64,000 nucleotides of DNA, taken from positions 751,501-815,500 of the forward strand of contig NZ_FUZU01000002.1 in the NCBI RefSeq assembly GCF_900167975.1, given 5' to 3'. Each line of letters begins with the position of its first letter. Position 1 is the first letter of the stretch. A model generated the notes under the pieces. The model searched no databases and was not told where the DNA came from. It saw only the letters and a program-made list of their open reading frames with translations. Positions 23,225 through 33,101 of this stretch are shown piece by piece. Source of the stretch: Ohtaekwangia koreensis. GTDB lineage: Bacteria > Bacteroidota > Bacteroidia > Cytophagales > Cyclobacteriaceae. The translations under genes and the position numbers were made by a program.

Positions 23225-25756
23225 TTACTGCCCTACAAGAAAAACTGCATTGGATAAAAGCATTTTTCCATCCTCCCAGAAGCAACGGAACATCGGATTA
23301 TCTACCAGGTATACTATGTTACCTTTGCCTTTTTGTTCCACGCCAAATACTAAACTGTTTGCTAATTTTTCGTTTGCATATTTACCGGCAAATCCCTGAA
23401 CAGGTTTTAGCTTTCCTTTCAGCACACCCACGTTCCATCCATTTTCAATATATCCGTATCGCAGCTCGTTTGTTTTCAGGGAGTAATAGGTAGCAGGCAA
23501 TCCAAATCCGAGTGGATGTGAATTGTCAAGCGTGACCTTGTAAATAGCACCTCCTATAAAATTGGAAATCTCTTTTCGATCTGCATCTTCGTAGCGGGTG
23601 AGAGCATCTTGCTTCGCTATATCTTTCTCTTTCTTCTCCGCCTTCTCCTTTTCATCATCATCTGTATACGGCTTCAATGCAAATCCTTTTTTATCTGCGA
23701 AAGCATCCAATCCGTTTGCGATAACAATCAGTTTCCCTCCGGCTGATACCCATCCGGAAATCTTCTCCAGGAATTTTTCATCGAGTGATGAATATCTTCC
23801 TTCCGGGATAATCAATACATCATACTTATTCAGCGCAACATACTTTATATAGTCAGTGCCAAGCGTTGTAATCGGATAATGTAATTGTTGCTCGAAGAAA
23901 TACCAGATTTCACCGGTAGACAACGAAGACGTCTCATCACCGAATAGCAACGCAACGTTTGGCGCCTTCACGTAATTGACGGAGCTTGAACCGAAGTCTT
24001 TACCACTTTCAACAAAACCTGTTGGTGAAGTATATATTTTTCGATCGAGGCTTTTAGCAAGTGATTGAACTGTATTATCGAAGTCTTCTACTTTTTCATT
24101 ATTTCTTCGTGTGACGATTAGAGCTCCACGGTCGAAATCTTTGCCGTTTACTTTGAACGCCTTTAATGACGAGCGAACCTTTATACCTTTTTGCATGAGT
24201 GCGGAAAGAAAAGCAACGTCCTTTACACCCTGATACTGGAATATATAGGCATACGGTTTAGAGGCTATTGTTGTATTATCGGCAACTTTAGATTCATAGG
24301 CTTTACCTGCATTGATGCGTTCGGTCAGTGCATAGGCTTTCAAATTATATGCGTACATCAAGTTCCATGCAGTAACGTCATACGTTAATGAGTCCGGTAA
24401 TTTTGATTGTGGCTCAAACACCGCAGTAATGAATCGTGATTTTGGTTGATATATATTTATCACAATATCGTCTGTAGAAACCGAAACATTTGTAGTGGTT
24501 TGTGTTTGGTAATCAAAACCACGTGTTGCTTTGCCAGCAGAAGAATAACCATACTTGATGGAATGAGCATCCATCCATTTTGCAAGCTGATCAATCTTGT
24601 CAGGATTGTTGTTGCCTTTAATCACGTATGTTTTATAGGTTGATGCCGGGTTGTTAAGATTATCACGAAAGTACTTTTCAAACTCGTCAACCACACGACT
24701 ATAGTTAATCGAGGTAATCTCTACTGTCGATAAACCGGTTGTGTGATGATGCGTCAGACGATCTTTCAATGTTAATGGATCGCCCTCTTTCGTAGAGATT
24801 GTGATTCCGGTTTGTCCACCTTGCTCATACGTCATGCCAATGGCACCGCTATAGGTTGGGTATGTGTCTCCATAGCTTGGATAGTATAGATCGAATACTT
24901 CTTTGGTGAAATATAGCCATCCTTGCTCATCAAAGTACTTGGCATTATTCTTCCCGATCATCACCTGGAATTCACGCTGCCATTTTGATATGATCTCATG
25001 AAAAGGTTCTGCAGCAGGAGCAAAGAAGTATGGATGATTATGGCCTTGCTCATGAAAGTCAACATGTACATGTGGCATCCACTGGTTATATACTTTTAAA
25101 CGTGCTTGCGTTTCAGTCTGCGTGCCCCAGGCCCAATCGCGGTTCAAATCAAACATATAGTGGTTAGCACGTCCGCCAGGCCACGGTTCATTATGCTCGT
25201 GTGAATCCTCGCTGCCATTCGGAGGTACGTTGCCATATTGATTATAAAAATTAGCATAGCGATCACGACCATCAGGATTAAGACATGGATCCAGAATTAC
25301 TACTGTATTCTTAAGCCACTCTTGCGTTTTCTGATTCTGTGGATTACTTAATTCATATAGTGTTTGCATGGATGCTTCGGTACTGTTCGCTTCATTGCCA
25401 TGTACATTATAACTCAACCACACGATAGCTTTTTTATCTGCTGAAGGAGCACCGTCAGCCATGCCGGCTTTCTTCAGATTGTTTAAACGGATCTGTTCAA
25501 GATTTTGAAAATTTTCAGGCGATGTAACAACAACGTACACCAATGGACGATGTTCATATGTTTCGCCATATTGATAGAACTCTACATTCGGAAGAGCATC
25601 GGCTACATGTTTATAGTATTCAACAACGCGATGATGGCGTGTGAAACGGTCGCCAAGTTCGTATCCTAAAAAATCTTTCGGACTAAGAAGTTTTTGTTGT
25701 GCCTGGAGGCTGAAGGAAATAAATGTTAAAATAAAAAAGAGAATACGTTTATTCAT
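23225..25756 (-). CDS. M14-family zinc carboxypeptidase, exported
   Basis: The 843-residue protein has a signal peptide (MNKRILFFILTFISFSLQAQ). The M14 zinc motif HxxE is in SYNVHGNEANSTEAS near residues 118-130, and the third ligand histidine is in PHVHVDFHEQGHNHP near 230-245. Catalytic glutamate is likely in IGMTYEQGGQTG near 307. A long C-terminal part after about residue 380 lacks zinc motifs and includes an acidic-lysine-rich stretch (TDDDEKEKAEKKEKDIAKQ) and a DJ-1/GATase-like region. It is periplasmic or surface-bound. It is downstream of a DinB gene (55 bp). Confidence 0.88.
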   Translation of the reverse strand: MNKRILFFILTFISFSLQAQQKLLSPKDFLGYELGDRFTRHHRVVEYYKHVADALPNVEFYQYGETYEHRPLVYVVVTSPENFQNLEQIRLNNLKKAGMADGAPSADKKAIVWLSYNVHGNEANSTEASMQTLYELSNPQNQKTQEWLKNTVVILDPCLNPDGRDRYANFYNQYGNVPPNGSEDSHEHNEPWPGGRANHYMFDLNRDWAWGTQTETQARLKVYNQWMPHVHVDFHEQGHNHPYFFAPAAEPFHEIISKWQREFQVMIGKNNAKYFDEQGWLYFTKEVFDLYYPSYGDTYPTYSGAIGMTYEQGGQTGITISTKEGDPLTLKDRLTHHHTTGLSTVEITSINYSRVVDEFEKYFRDNLNNPASTYKTYVIKGNNNPDKIDQLAKWMDAHSIKYGYSSAGKATRGFDYQTQTTTNVSVSTDDIVINIYQPKSRFITAVFEPQSKLPDSLTYDVTAWNLMYAYNLKAYALTERINAGKAYESKVADNTTIASKPYAYIFQYQGVKDVAFLSALMQKGIKVRSSLKAFKVNGKDFDRGALIVTRRNNEKVEDFDNTVQSLAKSLDRKIYTSPTGFVESGKDFGSSSVNYVKAPNVALLFGDETSSLSTGEIWYFFEQQLHYPITTLGTDYIKYVALNKYDVLIIPEGRYSSLDEKFLEKISGWVSAGGKLIVIANGLDAFADKKGFALKPYTDDDEKEKAEKKEKDIAKQDALTRYEDADRKEISNFIGGAIYKVTLDNSHPLGFGLPATYYSLKTNELRYGYIENGWNVGVLKGKLKPVQGFAGKYANEKLANSLVFGVEQKGKGNIVYLVDNPMFRCFWEDGKMLLSNAVFLVGQ

Positions 25757-25811
25757 ATAGCAAGGTTAAGTTCGGCAAGTAAGGTATTTTAAATATCAAT
25801 AGGCACGAGTA

Positions 25812-26336
25812 TTAATTTTTTAAAAGGTGTTTCACTTGTGGCCAGTGGTGATGTATATGTTCATGAAAAAAAGCCATCGCTTGCAGAACGTCAAGCCTCC
25901 CGACAACTGGATGTTTATAAATTTTCTTCCGGATATTTTTCTCAGCGATTTTTTCAAGGAGATTCCGAAGTACGTCTCTGACGGAGTCCCATTGCCGTAT
26001 GAGCTCTTGTAAAGGTAATGCGTCTGGTGTGTTTTCTATCAGCACTTTGGGGGCACTATACTTGATGGGCAGCCGCTGTGATGCTTTCAATACAAGAACT
26101 TTAAAAGACTCCAGGGCCCCCGAATTGTCGAGTTGATCTACTCCATGCGATTTCTTGCGCATATAGAGTACCGATAGCTTTTCTGAAACCATGATGTGTG
26201 TGAGAATCTGGTTGATAGACCACTTACCCTGTGGTGCCTTCCAGAGTATATCTTCATTCAACGCGATTAATTCGTTCAGTAATTTTTTTCGATCTGTTTC
26301 AATCTGCTCAAAGCGGATACGGAGTTTTGGATGCAT
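25812..26336 (-). CDS. DinB-family protein
   Basis: The 174-residue protein opens with an N-terminal helix RIRFEQIETDRKKLLNEL and has the DinB helix layout: WSINQILTHIMVSEKLSVLYM near residues 40-60, and a C-terminal FFHEHIHHHWPQVKHLL near residues 156-172. The metal histidines are the one in the ILTHIM segment and two in HEHIHHHW. It is the first gene of the cluster DinB, M14 peptidase, 2OG oxygenase, DinB. Its function is not readable beyond the fold. Confidence 0.8.
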   Translation of the reverse strand: MHPKLRIRFEQIETDRKKLLNELIALNEDILWKAPQGKWSINQILTHIMVSEKLSVLYMRKKSHGVDQLDNSGALESFKVLVLKASQRLPIKYSAPKVLIENTPDALPLQELIRQWDSVRDVLRNLLEKIAEKNIRKKIYKHPVVGRLDVLQAMAFFHEHIHHHWPQVKHLLKN

Positions 26337-26403
26337 GGAGTAAATCGTATATATCTATATAAAAATAAAGTATCTTTAACTAAACCAAAACTTAATCACC
26401 TTT

Positions 26404-26649
26404 ATGGAAAATCAACAAACAGCTCCGGTGTTATCGACCAAAGATTGGGTCGTTACGCTCTTAATTTCGTTTATACCGCTTGTGGGTTTAATCATGTTAT
26501 TCGTCTGGGCCTTTGGTTCGAGCGAGAATCCTAATAAAAGCAATTGGGCAAAAGCTATATTGATCTGGTACGCCATTGGATCTGTCTTTGCAATCATCTT
26601 GTGGGTAACGGTATTTGCTGCTATAATGAGTAGCTATCAAAATTACTAA
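26404..26649 (+). CDS. Small two-helix membrane protein
   Basis: This 81-residue protein has two hydrophobic helices (VVTLLISFIPLVGLIMLFVWAFG and AILIWYAIGSVFAIILWVTVFAAIM) joined by SSENPNKSNWAKA. The layout IPLVGLIMLFVWAF-xxxxNPxKxNWAKA is a recognisable conserved small-protein pattern in Bacteroidota. Its role is unknown. It is followed by a hairpin shared with the converging sensor kinase gene. TATCTTTA, one base off the -7 consensus, lies about 27 bp upstream. Confidence 0.75.
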   Translation: MENQQTAPVLSTKDWVVTLLISFIPLVGLIMLFVWAFGSSENPNKSNWAKAILIWYAIGSVFAIILWVTVFAAIMSSYQNY

Positions 26650-26661
26650 ACGCAATTTAAG

Positions 26662-26686
26662 GAAGGCTGATGGATCGTCAGCCTTC
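26662..26686. terminator. Bidirectional hairpin between converging genes
   Basis: GAAGGCTGA (26662-26670) pairs perfectly with TCAGCCTTC (26678-26686) around TGGATCG. On the plus strand TCTTATAG follows; on the minus strand CTTAAATTGCG follows. It sits 12 bp after the small membrane protein stop and 3 bp after the sensor kinase stop. The T-runs are weak, so efficiency is uncertain. Confidence 0.6.
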
Positions 26687-26688
26687 TC

Positions 26689-29600
26689 TTATAGTTTTCG
26701 GGTTACGAACGAAATGGTTGTGCCTTGCGTGTTTTGCATGTTAAACTGCCCTTCGATAGCTTCTGCCCTTCGTTTCATATTTCGAAGTCCGTTGCCTTTT
26801 GCAGAACCATTTACAGAAACGCCTTTGCCGTTATCTTTGATCACCATTTTAAATTCACCATGATCGACAGCGAGCAACACCGTTACCTCGGTAGCTTGTG
26901 CATGCTTGACGATGTTATTGATCGCTTCCTTAAAGATCAAGTATATATTTTGCTTTTGAACCGGATCAAGAATTTTAGAAGGATCTATACCGATTGCCTG
27001 AAATTCTAAACGTATATTCTTGGCTTGCAATAATTCGGTAGCGAAATCTTTCATACGCAACATCAATGCTTCCAGTGTATCGTATCGGTTGTCGATAGAC
27101 CATACTATATCGCTCATGGTTGTCACCACTTCACGGCTCAATTCGCTAATGCCTCTCAGATAAGCTTTGCTCTCACTTTCTTCGGATCCGTTTTGGACGA
27201 GATCAGAATAGATGGATATGCGCGTAAGACTGGAGCCCACTTCATCGTGTAAGTCACTGGCTATTTTATTCCGTAAGCGTTCAACTTTCAGTGATTGCTC
27301 CAGGCGGTAGCGATGTATAGCATACATGATACTGATGGAGACTATTATCACCAACACGATAAACCACCACGTTTGCCAGAATGGAGGATGGATAGTTACA
27401 ACCGTAGATATACCGGGATCAGTCCAGTAGCCATCGGAGTTTGCCGCCCTTACATGAAATATATAGTGCCCGGGATCAAGATTGGTATAGTGCGCTTCTC
27501 GCTCGTTGCCGGCATCAACCCAGTCGCGATCAAAACCTTCCAGCTTGTAAGTATACTTTATTTTATCAGGTGACGAGAATTCAATCGCAGCAAAGGAGAA
27601 CGTAATATAGTTCTGCGAATATTCAAGATCTATATTCTGCTGCGGCTGATAAAATTTATCAAATATAGTGTAGCCTTGTAACATCAACGATGGAGGCGTT
27701 GTATTCGCTTTGATGTCCGCTGGCTTAAAAATGCTAAAGCCGTTAACGCCTCCGAAGTAGAATTCACCAGAAGAGCTTTTAAGCGCAGCATTTGAATTGA
27801 ACTCGTTGCTCTGGAGGCCATCGTCTTCCGTATAGTTATTAAAGGTATAAGTCTTGGGGTTGAATTTACTCAGACCACCATTGGAGCTGATCCAGTAATT
27901 TCCATCGGTATCTTCCAGCATTTCATACACTACATTATTCGGCAGTCCATCCTTCTCGAAGAAGTGTGTAAACTTTCCGCTATTTATATTCAACTTGTTG
28001 AGACCGCTGTGCGTACAGATCCAAAATATACTATCGTTTTGCTGTGTTATACTGATCACCACCTGGTCACTCAAGCCGGTTGCATTTTTTTGGTCGTAAC
28101 GGTAGTTGGTAAACTTTTGAGTACGCTTGTCAAACATGCTCATGCCGCCACCCCAAAACCCAATCCACAGATTTCCTTTTTTATCTTTGGTGATGCTGTT
28201 GATAAAATTAGAACCGATCGTATTATCGTCATCTGGATTAAAACGATATTGTGTTACGTTTTCGGTTTGAGGATTATAGTGTAACAGACCGTTCTCATTC
28301 GTTCCAATCCACAGCGTGTTGTCGTCATCCAGCATCAATTCATTCACCATTGTTATTTTACCCAACGGTGAATTGTGAGCCCCCAGATAAAATGTAGACT
28401 TGCCCGTATATTTTTCATAACGCACCAGGCCAGCACTGAAGGAAGCAATCCAGAAAACACTATCCTTGTAAATCATCTTGTATATATTGCTCGCTATATT
28501 TCCGCGGTTATCGCTGATGGTTAGTTGGCGGAATGATTTTGTTTTAGGATTGAATATGTTGATAGGCCCACTCTCCGAACCTATCCATATATTCTTCTCG
28601 TCATCTTCACAAAATGACCATGTCATGTTTTGTGATAGACTGTTTGGATCGCCTTGCTTGTTTTGATAAGTCTCGAAAATATTTTTATGAGGATCATACA
28701 AGTCCAATCCATTTCCGGAGACCCATACTATACCGGTGCGATCTTCCATCAATGCATAAATGGAATTGTTGCTGATACCTGAAGGGTTCGCTGGATTATG
28801 CTGATAGGTATAGAATTTTTTGGATCGATTGTCATAAAATCGGAGTCCGTTGTTTGTACCGATCCATACGTTGTTGTTCGTATCACATATAATTTTATTC
28901 ACATCGTTTTGAAGAAAATTCGGTACACGAATGAAACGATTTACCGATCGATCCAGTATAATCACGCCAGCTTCATAACTGCCAATCCATAAGTTACCCT
29001 GCTTGTCTTCTGCTATGGAAGTTATACGATTACCACCCTCTAGTCCATATTCACCTTGAGCATTATAACGTTGAAAGCGGATTCCTTTTTCATCTTCAAT
29101 AACACGATTTAAACCACCATTCCATGTGCCGATCCAGATCGTTCCGCGACTATCACAAAATAATGTTCGCACTGCGTTGTCACTAATAGATTGTTGATCA
29201 TCCGGATCATTCTTGAAGCTGGTAAAAGTATTCGTCTTTTCATTGTATAGATTGAGACCGCTGCCCCAGGACGAAATCCAGAGTCTTCCCTTTTTATCTT
29301 TTATAAGATAGTTAGGCCTGTTACCGCTGATAGAAGTAGAGTCTTGCGACTTATGATAGTATTGCACGAACCTGTCTTCCTTGCGTATATATCTGCACAG
29401 TCCCTGAAATGTACCCACCCATAAATCTCCCTTGTTATCTTCTTGTACAGACCAAACCCAGTTGTGAGTAAGTGTTGTGCTGTCGAATGGATTGTTTTTG
29501 AAAATTTTAAAATGGTTGCCATCAAATCGGTTTAGTCCGTCCTGCGTGCCGATCCAGATATACCCGTAGCTGTCCTGGGAAATGCAATAGGGTTGTGATT

Positions 29601-29715
29601 GCGAGAGACCGTCTTTAATGGTGAGGTGATTGAATCGGAAAGGTATAGATTGGGCGTGTGCCCATTGTGTCGATACTAGAAGAAGTAATATACAGAAGGT
29701 CAGGTATGTTCTCAC
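26689..29715 (-). CDS. Orphan sensor histidine kinase with a Reg_prop beta-propeller
   Basis: The 1008-residue protein has a signal peptide, then many two-component propeller repeats of the type SYGYIWIGTQDGLNRFD, DKKGNLWIGFWGGGMSMFD and EDTDGNYWISSNGGLSKFN up to about residue 680. A Y_Y_Y domain (EGFDRDWVDAGNEREAHYTNLDPG) and one membrane helix (WWFIVLVIIVSISIMYAIHRY) follow. The kinase is HisKA_3 type, with IASDLHDEVGSSLTRISIY (His near 823) and an ATPase domain ending DNGKGV...GNGLRNMKRRAEAI. It lacks receiver and DNA-binding domains. No response-regulator gene is nearby, so its partner lies elsewhere. The ligand is unknown. Confidence 0.92.
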   Translation of the reverse strand: MRTYLTFCILLLLVSTQWAHAQSIPFRFNHLTIKDGLSQSQPYCISQDSYGYIWIGTQDGLNRFDGNHFKIFKNNPFDSTTLTHNWVWSVQEDNKGDLWVGTFQGLCRYIRKEDRFVQYYHKSQDSTSISGNRPNYLIKDKKGRLWISSWGSGLNLYNEKTNTFTSFKNDPDDQQSISDNAVRTLFCDSRGTIWIGTWNGGLNRVIEDEKGIRFQRYNAQGEYGLEGGNRITSIAEDKQGNLWIGSYEAGVIILDRSVNRFIRVPNFLQNDVNKIICDTNNNVWIGTNNGLRFYDNRSKKFYTYQHNPANPSGISNNSIYALMEDRTGIVWVSGNGLDLYDPHKNIFETYQNKQGDPNSLSQNMTWSFCEDDEKNIWIGSESGPINIFNPKTKSFRQLTISDNRGNIASNIYKMIYKDSVFWIASFSAGLVRYEKYTGKSTFYLGAHNSPLGKITMVNELMLDDDNTLWIGTNENGLLHYNPQTENVTQYRFNPDDDNTIGSNFINSITKDKKGNLWIGFWGGGMSMFDKRTQKFTNYRYDQKNATGLSDQVVISITQQNDSIFWICTHSGLNKLNINSGKFTHFFEKDGLPNNVVYEMLEDTDGNYWISSNGGLSKFNPKTYTFNNYTEDDGLQSNEFNSNAALKSSSGEFYFGGVNGFSIFKPADIKANTTPPSLMLQGYTIFDKFYQPQQNIDLEYSQNYITFSFAAIEFSSPDKIKYTYKLEGFDRDWVDAGNEREAHYTNLDPGHYIFHVRAANSDGYWTDPGISTVVTIHPPFWQTWWFIVLVIIVSISIMYAIHRYRLEQSLKVERLRNKIASDLHDEVGSSLTRISIYSDLVQNGSEESESKAYLRGISELSREVVTTMSDIVWSIDNRYDTLEALMLRMKDFATELLQAKNIRLEFQAIGIDPSKILDPVQKQNIYLIFKEAINNIVKHAQATEVTVLLAVDHGEFKMVIKDNGKGVSVNGSAKGNGLRNMKRRAEAIEGQFNMQNTQGTTISFVTRKL

Positions 29716-29766
29716 GGATGGTCAAAGGGTCAATTGCCAAACAACGAAAATACAATTTCGCGCGCA

Positions 29767-30654
29767 CTAAACGAATCGCTTGAGAATAGAATTTACTTGT
29801 GCAAGGTAACTGCTGCCAAAAAGATTCACGTGTACGAGCAATGGATATAAATTATAGAGGTCAATGCGATTGTGAAATTCAGGCAACAAAGGAAACTCTT
29901 CGTGATAGGCTTCCAGGAATTCGGCATTGAATCCTCCAAACAGTTGTGTCATAGCCAAGTCCATTTCGCGGTGGCCAAAATATACTGCAGGGTCAATCAA
30001 ACAAGGCGCTTCGTTGTGACTGGTGATCACGTTGCCGCTCCACAAATCACCATGGAGCAACGAAGGTGGCTCTTCCGGAAGGAGCGAAGGTAGCTTGATA
30101 TATAGTGCGTCGAAGTTTCGGAGAAGAGATTTTTCGGCAAGTCCTGATTGCATCGCGAGTTTTAGCTGAACTTGCAACCGTTGATGAATAAAAAAATCGA
30201 CCCAGGAAGAATTTGTTGCGTTCGTTTGAGGAAGTGAACCTATATAATTTGAGTGATCTAGTCCAAAAAATAAAGAACTGGTTCGGTGAAGTGTGGCGAG
30301 TTGTTGTCCAAGATCCTTCCAGTAATTTGCTGATCGTGATGATTGATCAATGAATTCCAATAAAAGAAATTGATATCCTTCTGCTTCGGATACTCCGATA
30401 ACTTCTGGTATATAAATGCTCTGCGTAGCGCTAAGTTTTTTCAAGCCCTTTGCCTCGGCTTCGAACATGCCTGGAAATTTTGAAGCATCATTCCACTTAA
30501 GAAAATATCTTCCCTCCGATGTTGAAAGTTTACCTCCATTATTGATGCATCCTCCCGCTATAAATGAAAAGTCTTTTATAATAATAGAAGAAGAAACCTG
30601 TTGCTGTAATAAGGTCTGTACACGTTGATGAATAGCTTCGGGAATACCTCTCAT
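29767..30654 (-). CDS. Fructosamine kinase-family protein
   Basis: The 295-residue kinase-fold protein phosphorylates, in characterised relatives, fructosamine or ribulosamine adducts on proteins so that the sugar can be removed. The catalytic motif is PPSLLHGDLWSGNV near residue 200, and the metal motif is CLIDPAVYFGHREMDLAMTQLFGGF near residue 215-239. The N-terminal lysine region reads GRYFLKWND. The length fits the family. It lies between the sensor kinase and a TonB receptor on the same strand, with gaps of 51 and 39 bp; the neighbours suggest no common pathway. Confidence 0.9.
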   Translation of the reverse strand: MRGIPEAIHQRVQTLLQQQVSSSIIIKDFSFIAGGCINNGGKLSTSEGRYFLKWNDASKFPGMFEAEAKGLKKLSATQSIYIPEVIGVSEAEGYQFLLLEFIDQSSRSANYWKDLGQQLATLHRTSSLFFGLDHSNYIGSLPQTNATNSSWVDFFIHQRLQVQLKLAMQSGLAEKSLLRNFDALYIKLPSLLPEEPPSLLHGDLWSGNVITSHNEAPCLIDPAVYFGHREMDLAMTQLFGGFNAEFLEAYHEEFPLLPEFHNRIDLYNLYPLLVHVNLFGSSYLAQVNSILKRFV

Positions 30655-30693
30655 TCTATTTTTTATAAAGGCATGTAAGCACTATATGTATAA

Positions 30694-32748
30694 CTACTCA
30701 AGCTTCCAACCTGTTTTTATACCGGCAAAATAATTAATGCCAGGTGCAGCATTATAGTATCGGCCTCCGAGTGCATTCAGGTCATTTCCCAAGCTATATT
30801 TCTTGTCAAGCAGATTGTCGACACCGCCAAAAATATCGAGCGATAACTTCTTCCATTCCTTACGAAAGCCTGCGCGGGCTGCCAACAGTGAATAACTATC
30901 TGCGTAGTCGGTGTTGGCATCGTTCAATGGTATACTGCTGGTATAGGTATAGTTTACATTCGCATAAACACCCGGTTGAAGCTCAGCATCCATACTCGCG
31001 AAAAGTATGTTAGGCGCTACACCAGTTAGATCATTGCCGTCATAGCTGGTATTATCTTTTTTATAGTCTTTAAATGTATAATCATTGAAAGTATAACTTG
31101 TCGAAAGCCTGAAGTCGGATAAAAAAGCCTGAGGCGATAAATCAGGCGACCAGCTCAATTGTACTTCGGCACCACGTTGTAGTGTTTTTCCCGCATTAAC
31201 AAAATACTCTCCGGAGTCCTCGAGACGTCTTACAACAATGGTTTGATCGAGATGAAAATTATATACTACAAGATCGTATGATAGTGTTTTTTGGAGCGCT
31301 GTTCCGCGAACACCAAACTCGATATTGTTGCCGCGTTCGGGATTTAAACTCTGGTCAAAATACCCGGCAGACGGGTATAGCTCCTGAACAGTAGGAGGCG
31401 AGTAACCCTGGCTATAGCTTGCATGGATAGATAGATCATCGTTTACTTTTTTAAGCAAAGCAACTCGGGGTGAGAAAACTACATCAAATTTCCTATCCGC
31501 TTCAAAGGAAGGCATATCTGATAATCGCAGAAACGATACATTAAGTTTATTTATACTTCCGCCAAGCGTTACAAAGAAATCAGAAGGAAGAAAGAATTCT
31601 GCTTGTGCAAAAGCAAAGTATGTATTGATGGAAATCTCATCATCAGTTTGCAATGCGGCACTTTGCCCGAGGTTGTTCGCATATACTTTCACAGGTGAAA
31701 AGCTGCGTTGATATTCTCCGCCAAAATTTACTTTCCCCTTTGTGAAATCGTATTGTGTATTGGTTCGTGCACCAAGTCCTTGCTCCGCTCTGCGTTCGTA
31801 GTTACGGATGGTTGGGTTATCAAATTGAGTAAGCGTTCCATATGCACCTGTCTTATTAGACCACCGGTCATTCCAGCGATAGTCATAACTTAAGCCTGAA
31901 TAAAAAGTTTTGTTATATATAGTGGCGTGTTGTTCGACCGCACCAGGGCCGGCTCCGCTTGCTGGCCGTGCTTGCTTTGGATTTTCATCGAACTGCTGTT
32001 TAGTAAGTGCACCCGGTGTTTGATAGTATATATCCGTATATAAAATGTTCGTGGACAAAGTTCCTTTATCACTTACCATAAAATCGCCTTGTGCCTGTAT
32101 AACGTCTCTCGCCATTTTGGTCTGTTCGCGATACCCATCGGATTGCTGGTGCGCATAGAGCACCCGTATGCTTGATTGCTCATCCTGTGCTTTTGCTTGT
32201 ACACTATATTGCATAAGACCATAGCTTCCTGCCAATGCAGAAATATTTACGCCACTCGGTGTAGCGGGAGAATTTTTTAGTAACAGTACACCACCTGTAC
32301 CTGCACCATATAAACTTGTCCCAGGCCCCTTTATAACCTCAGCCTGTTGAAAAGAGCTCTGATCAAAAAGATTGATATAGGTATTTCCACCTGCATCTGT
32401 AAAGGGTAAACCATTCCAGTATACTTTAACGTTTCGCACACCGAAGGGTGAGCGTAGTGAGCTTCCGCGTATAGCCAGTCGGTAGCTTCCTGGTGAACGT
32501 TCTTCCATTCGGACACCAGGTATAGTATTGATCGCAGGAAGCAGTGAAGAATTGCTAAATCTTGAAAAGTCTTTTTCACTTACAACACCAACCGAAGCCG
32601 GTATTTCTGATAAAGGTCTATCGTATTGAAAGGCCTCTATCACTACTTCGGAGAGTATTTTTGTCGAGTCTGTTGATCGACTTTCTTGTTGTGCTGTAGC
32701 GGAAAAAGCAAGCACTATACAAATAAAAAGAATTAAACCTCGTATCAT
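30694..32748 (-). CDS. TonB-dependent outer-membrane receptor
   Basis: The 684-residue protein has a signal peptide (MIRGLILFICIVLAFSATAQ). The plug domain includes ILSEVVIEAFQYDRPLSEIPASVGVV, RGSSLRSPFGVRNVKVYWNGLPFTD and EVIKGPGTSLYGAGTGGVLLL near residues 34-160. The barrel ends PGINYFAGIKTGWKLE. There is no carboxypeptidase-like N-terminal domain and no SusD partner, so it resembles siderophore or iron-complex receptors more than polysaccharide systems. The ligand is not known. The leader before the ATG contains a GGGAGA/TCTCCC mini-hairpin. It is followed by the fructosamine kinase gene. Confidence 0.9.
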   Translation of the reverse strand: MIRGLILFICIVLAFSATAQQESRSTDSTKILSEVVIEAFQYDRPLSEIPASVGVVSEKDFSRFSNSSLLPAINTIPGVRMEERSPGSYRLAIRGSSLRSPFGVRNVKVYWNGLPFTDAGGNTYINLFDQSSFQQAEVIKGPGTSLYGAGTGGVLLLKNSPATPSGVNISALAGSYGLMQYSVQAKAQDEQSSIRVLYAHQQSDGYREQTKMARDVIQAQGDFMVSDKGTLSTNILYTDIYYQTPGALTKQQFDENPKQARPASGAGPGAVEQHATIYNKTFYSGLSYDYRWNDRWSNKTGAYGTLTQFDNPTIRNYERRAEQGLGARTNTQYDFTKGKVNFGGEYQRSFSPVKVYANNLGQSAALQTDDEISINTYFAFAQAEFFLPSDFFVTLGGSINKLNVSFLRLSDMPSFEADRKFDVVFSPRVALLKKVNDDLSIHASYSQGYSPPTVQELYPSAGYFDQSLNPERGNNIEFGVRGTALQKTLSYDLVVYNFHLDQTIVVRRLEDSGEYFVNAGKTLQRGAEVQLSWSPDLSPQAFLSDFRLSTSYTFNDYTFKDYKKDNTSYDGNDLTGVAPNILFASMDAELQPGVYANVNYTYTSSIPLNDANTDYADSYSLLAARAGFRKEWKKLSLDIFGGVDNLLDKKYSLGNDLNALGGRYYNAAPGINYFAGIKTGWKLE

Positions 32749-32854
32749 TGCGTAGGGAGAAGCCTAAAATATAACAGAATCTCCCTTCCATCAAAGAAAA
32801 TAGAACCAAAAGGTTCACAATTGGGTTATAATATTAAACTACAACAATTAAATC

Positions 32855-33091
32855 ATGGGAAGACCTCCAGTATTACCGAAGAAGAAAAAAGACGGGTTTT
32901 GGCTTGAAATACGCAATAAGGGTGCAAAATCGGGTGGTACGATTCTTATCCGCGACACATATGAGGCAATGATGCAAGCTGCCAGACAATATGAAATAAC
33001 AAAAGACGTGGTCATTTTAGGAGAACACCGTAATGGCAAGAAGGTTGAAGATGCCTCGCGTAAAAGAAAAAGTACTGCTGAAGCTGAATAG
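32855..33091 (+). CDS. Small conserved basic protein of unknown function
   Basis: The 78-residue protein is basic: MGRPPVLPKKKKDGFWLEIR, then NKGAKSGGTILIRDTYEAMMQAARQYEITKDVVILGEHRNGKK. The GRPP opening and the IRxxxEAMMQAARxYExxKDVVILGEH block read as a compact conserved unit of a kind I associate with Cytophagales genomes. It may bind nucleic acid, given the charge, but that is speculation. It converges with ispH and shares its terminator hairpin. Confidence 0.68.
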   Translation: MGRPPVLPKKKKDGFWLEIRNKGAKSGGTILIRDTYEAMMQAARQYEITKDVVILGEHRNGKKVEDASRKRKSTAEAE

Positions 33092-33101
33092 TTAAAATAT
33101 A

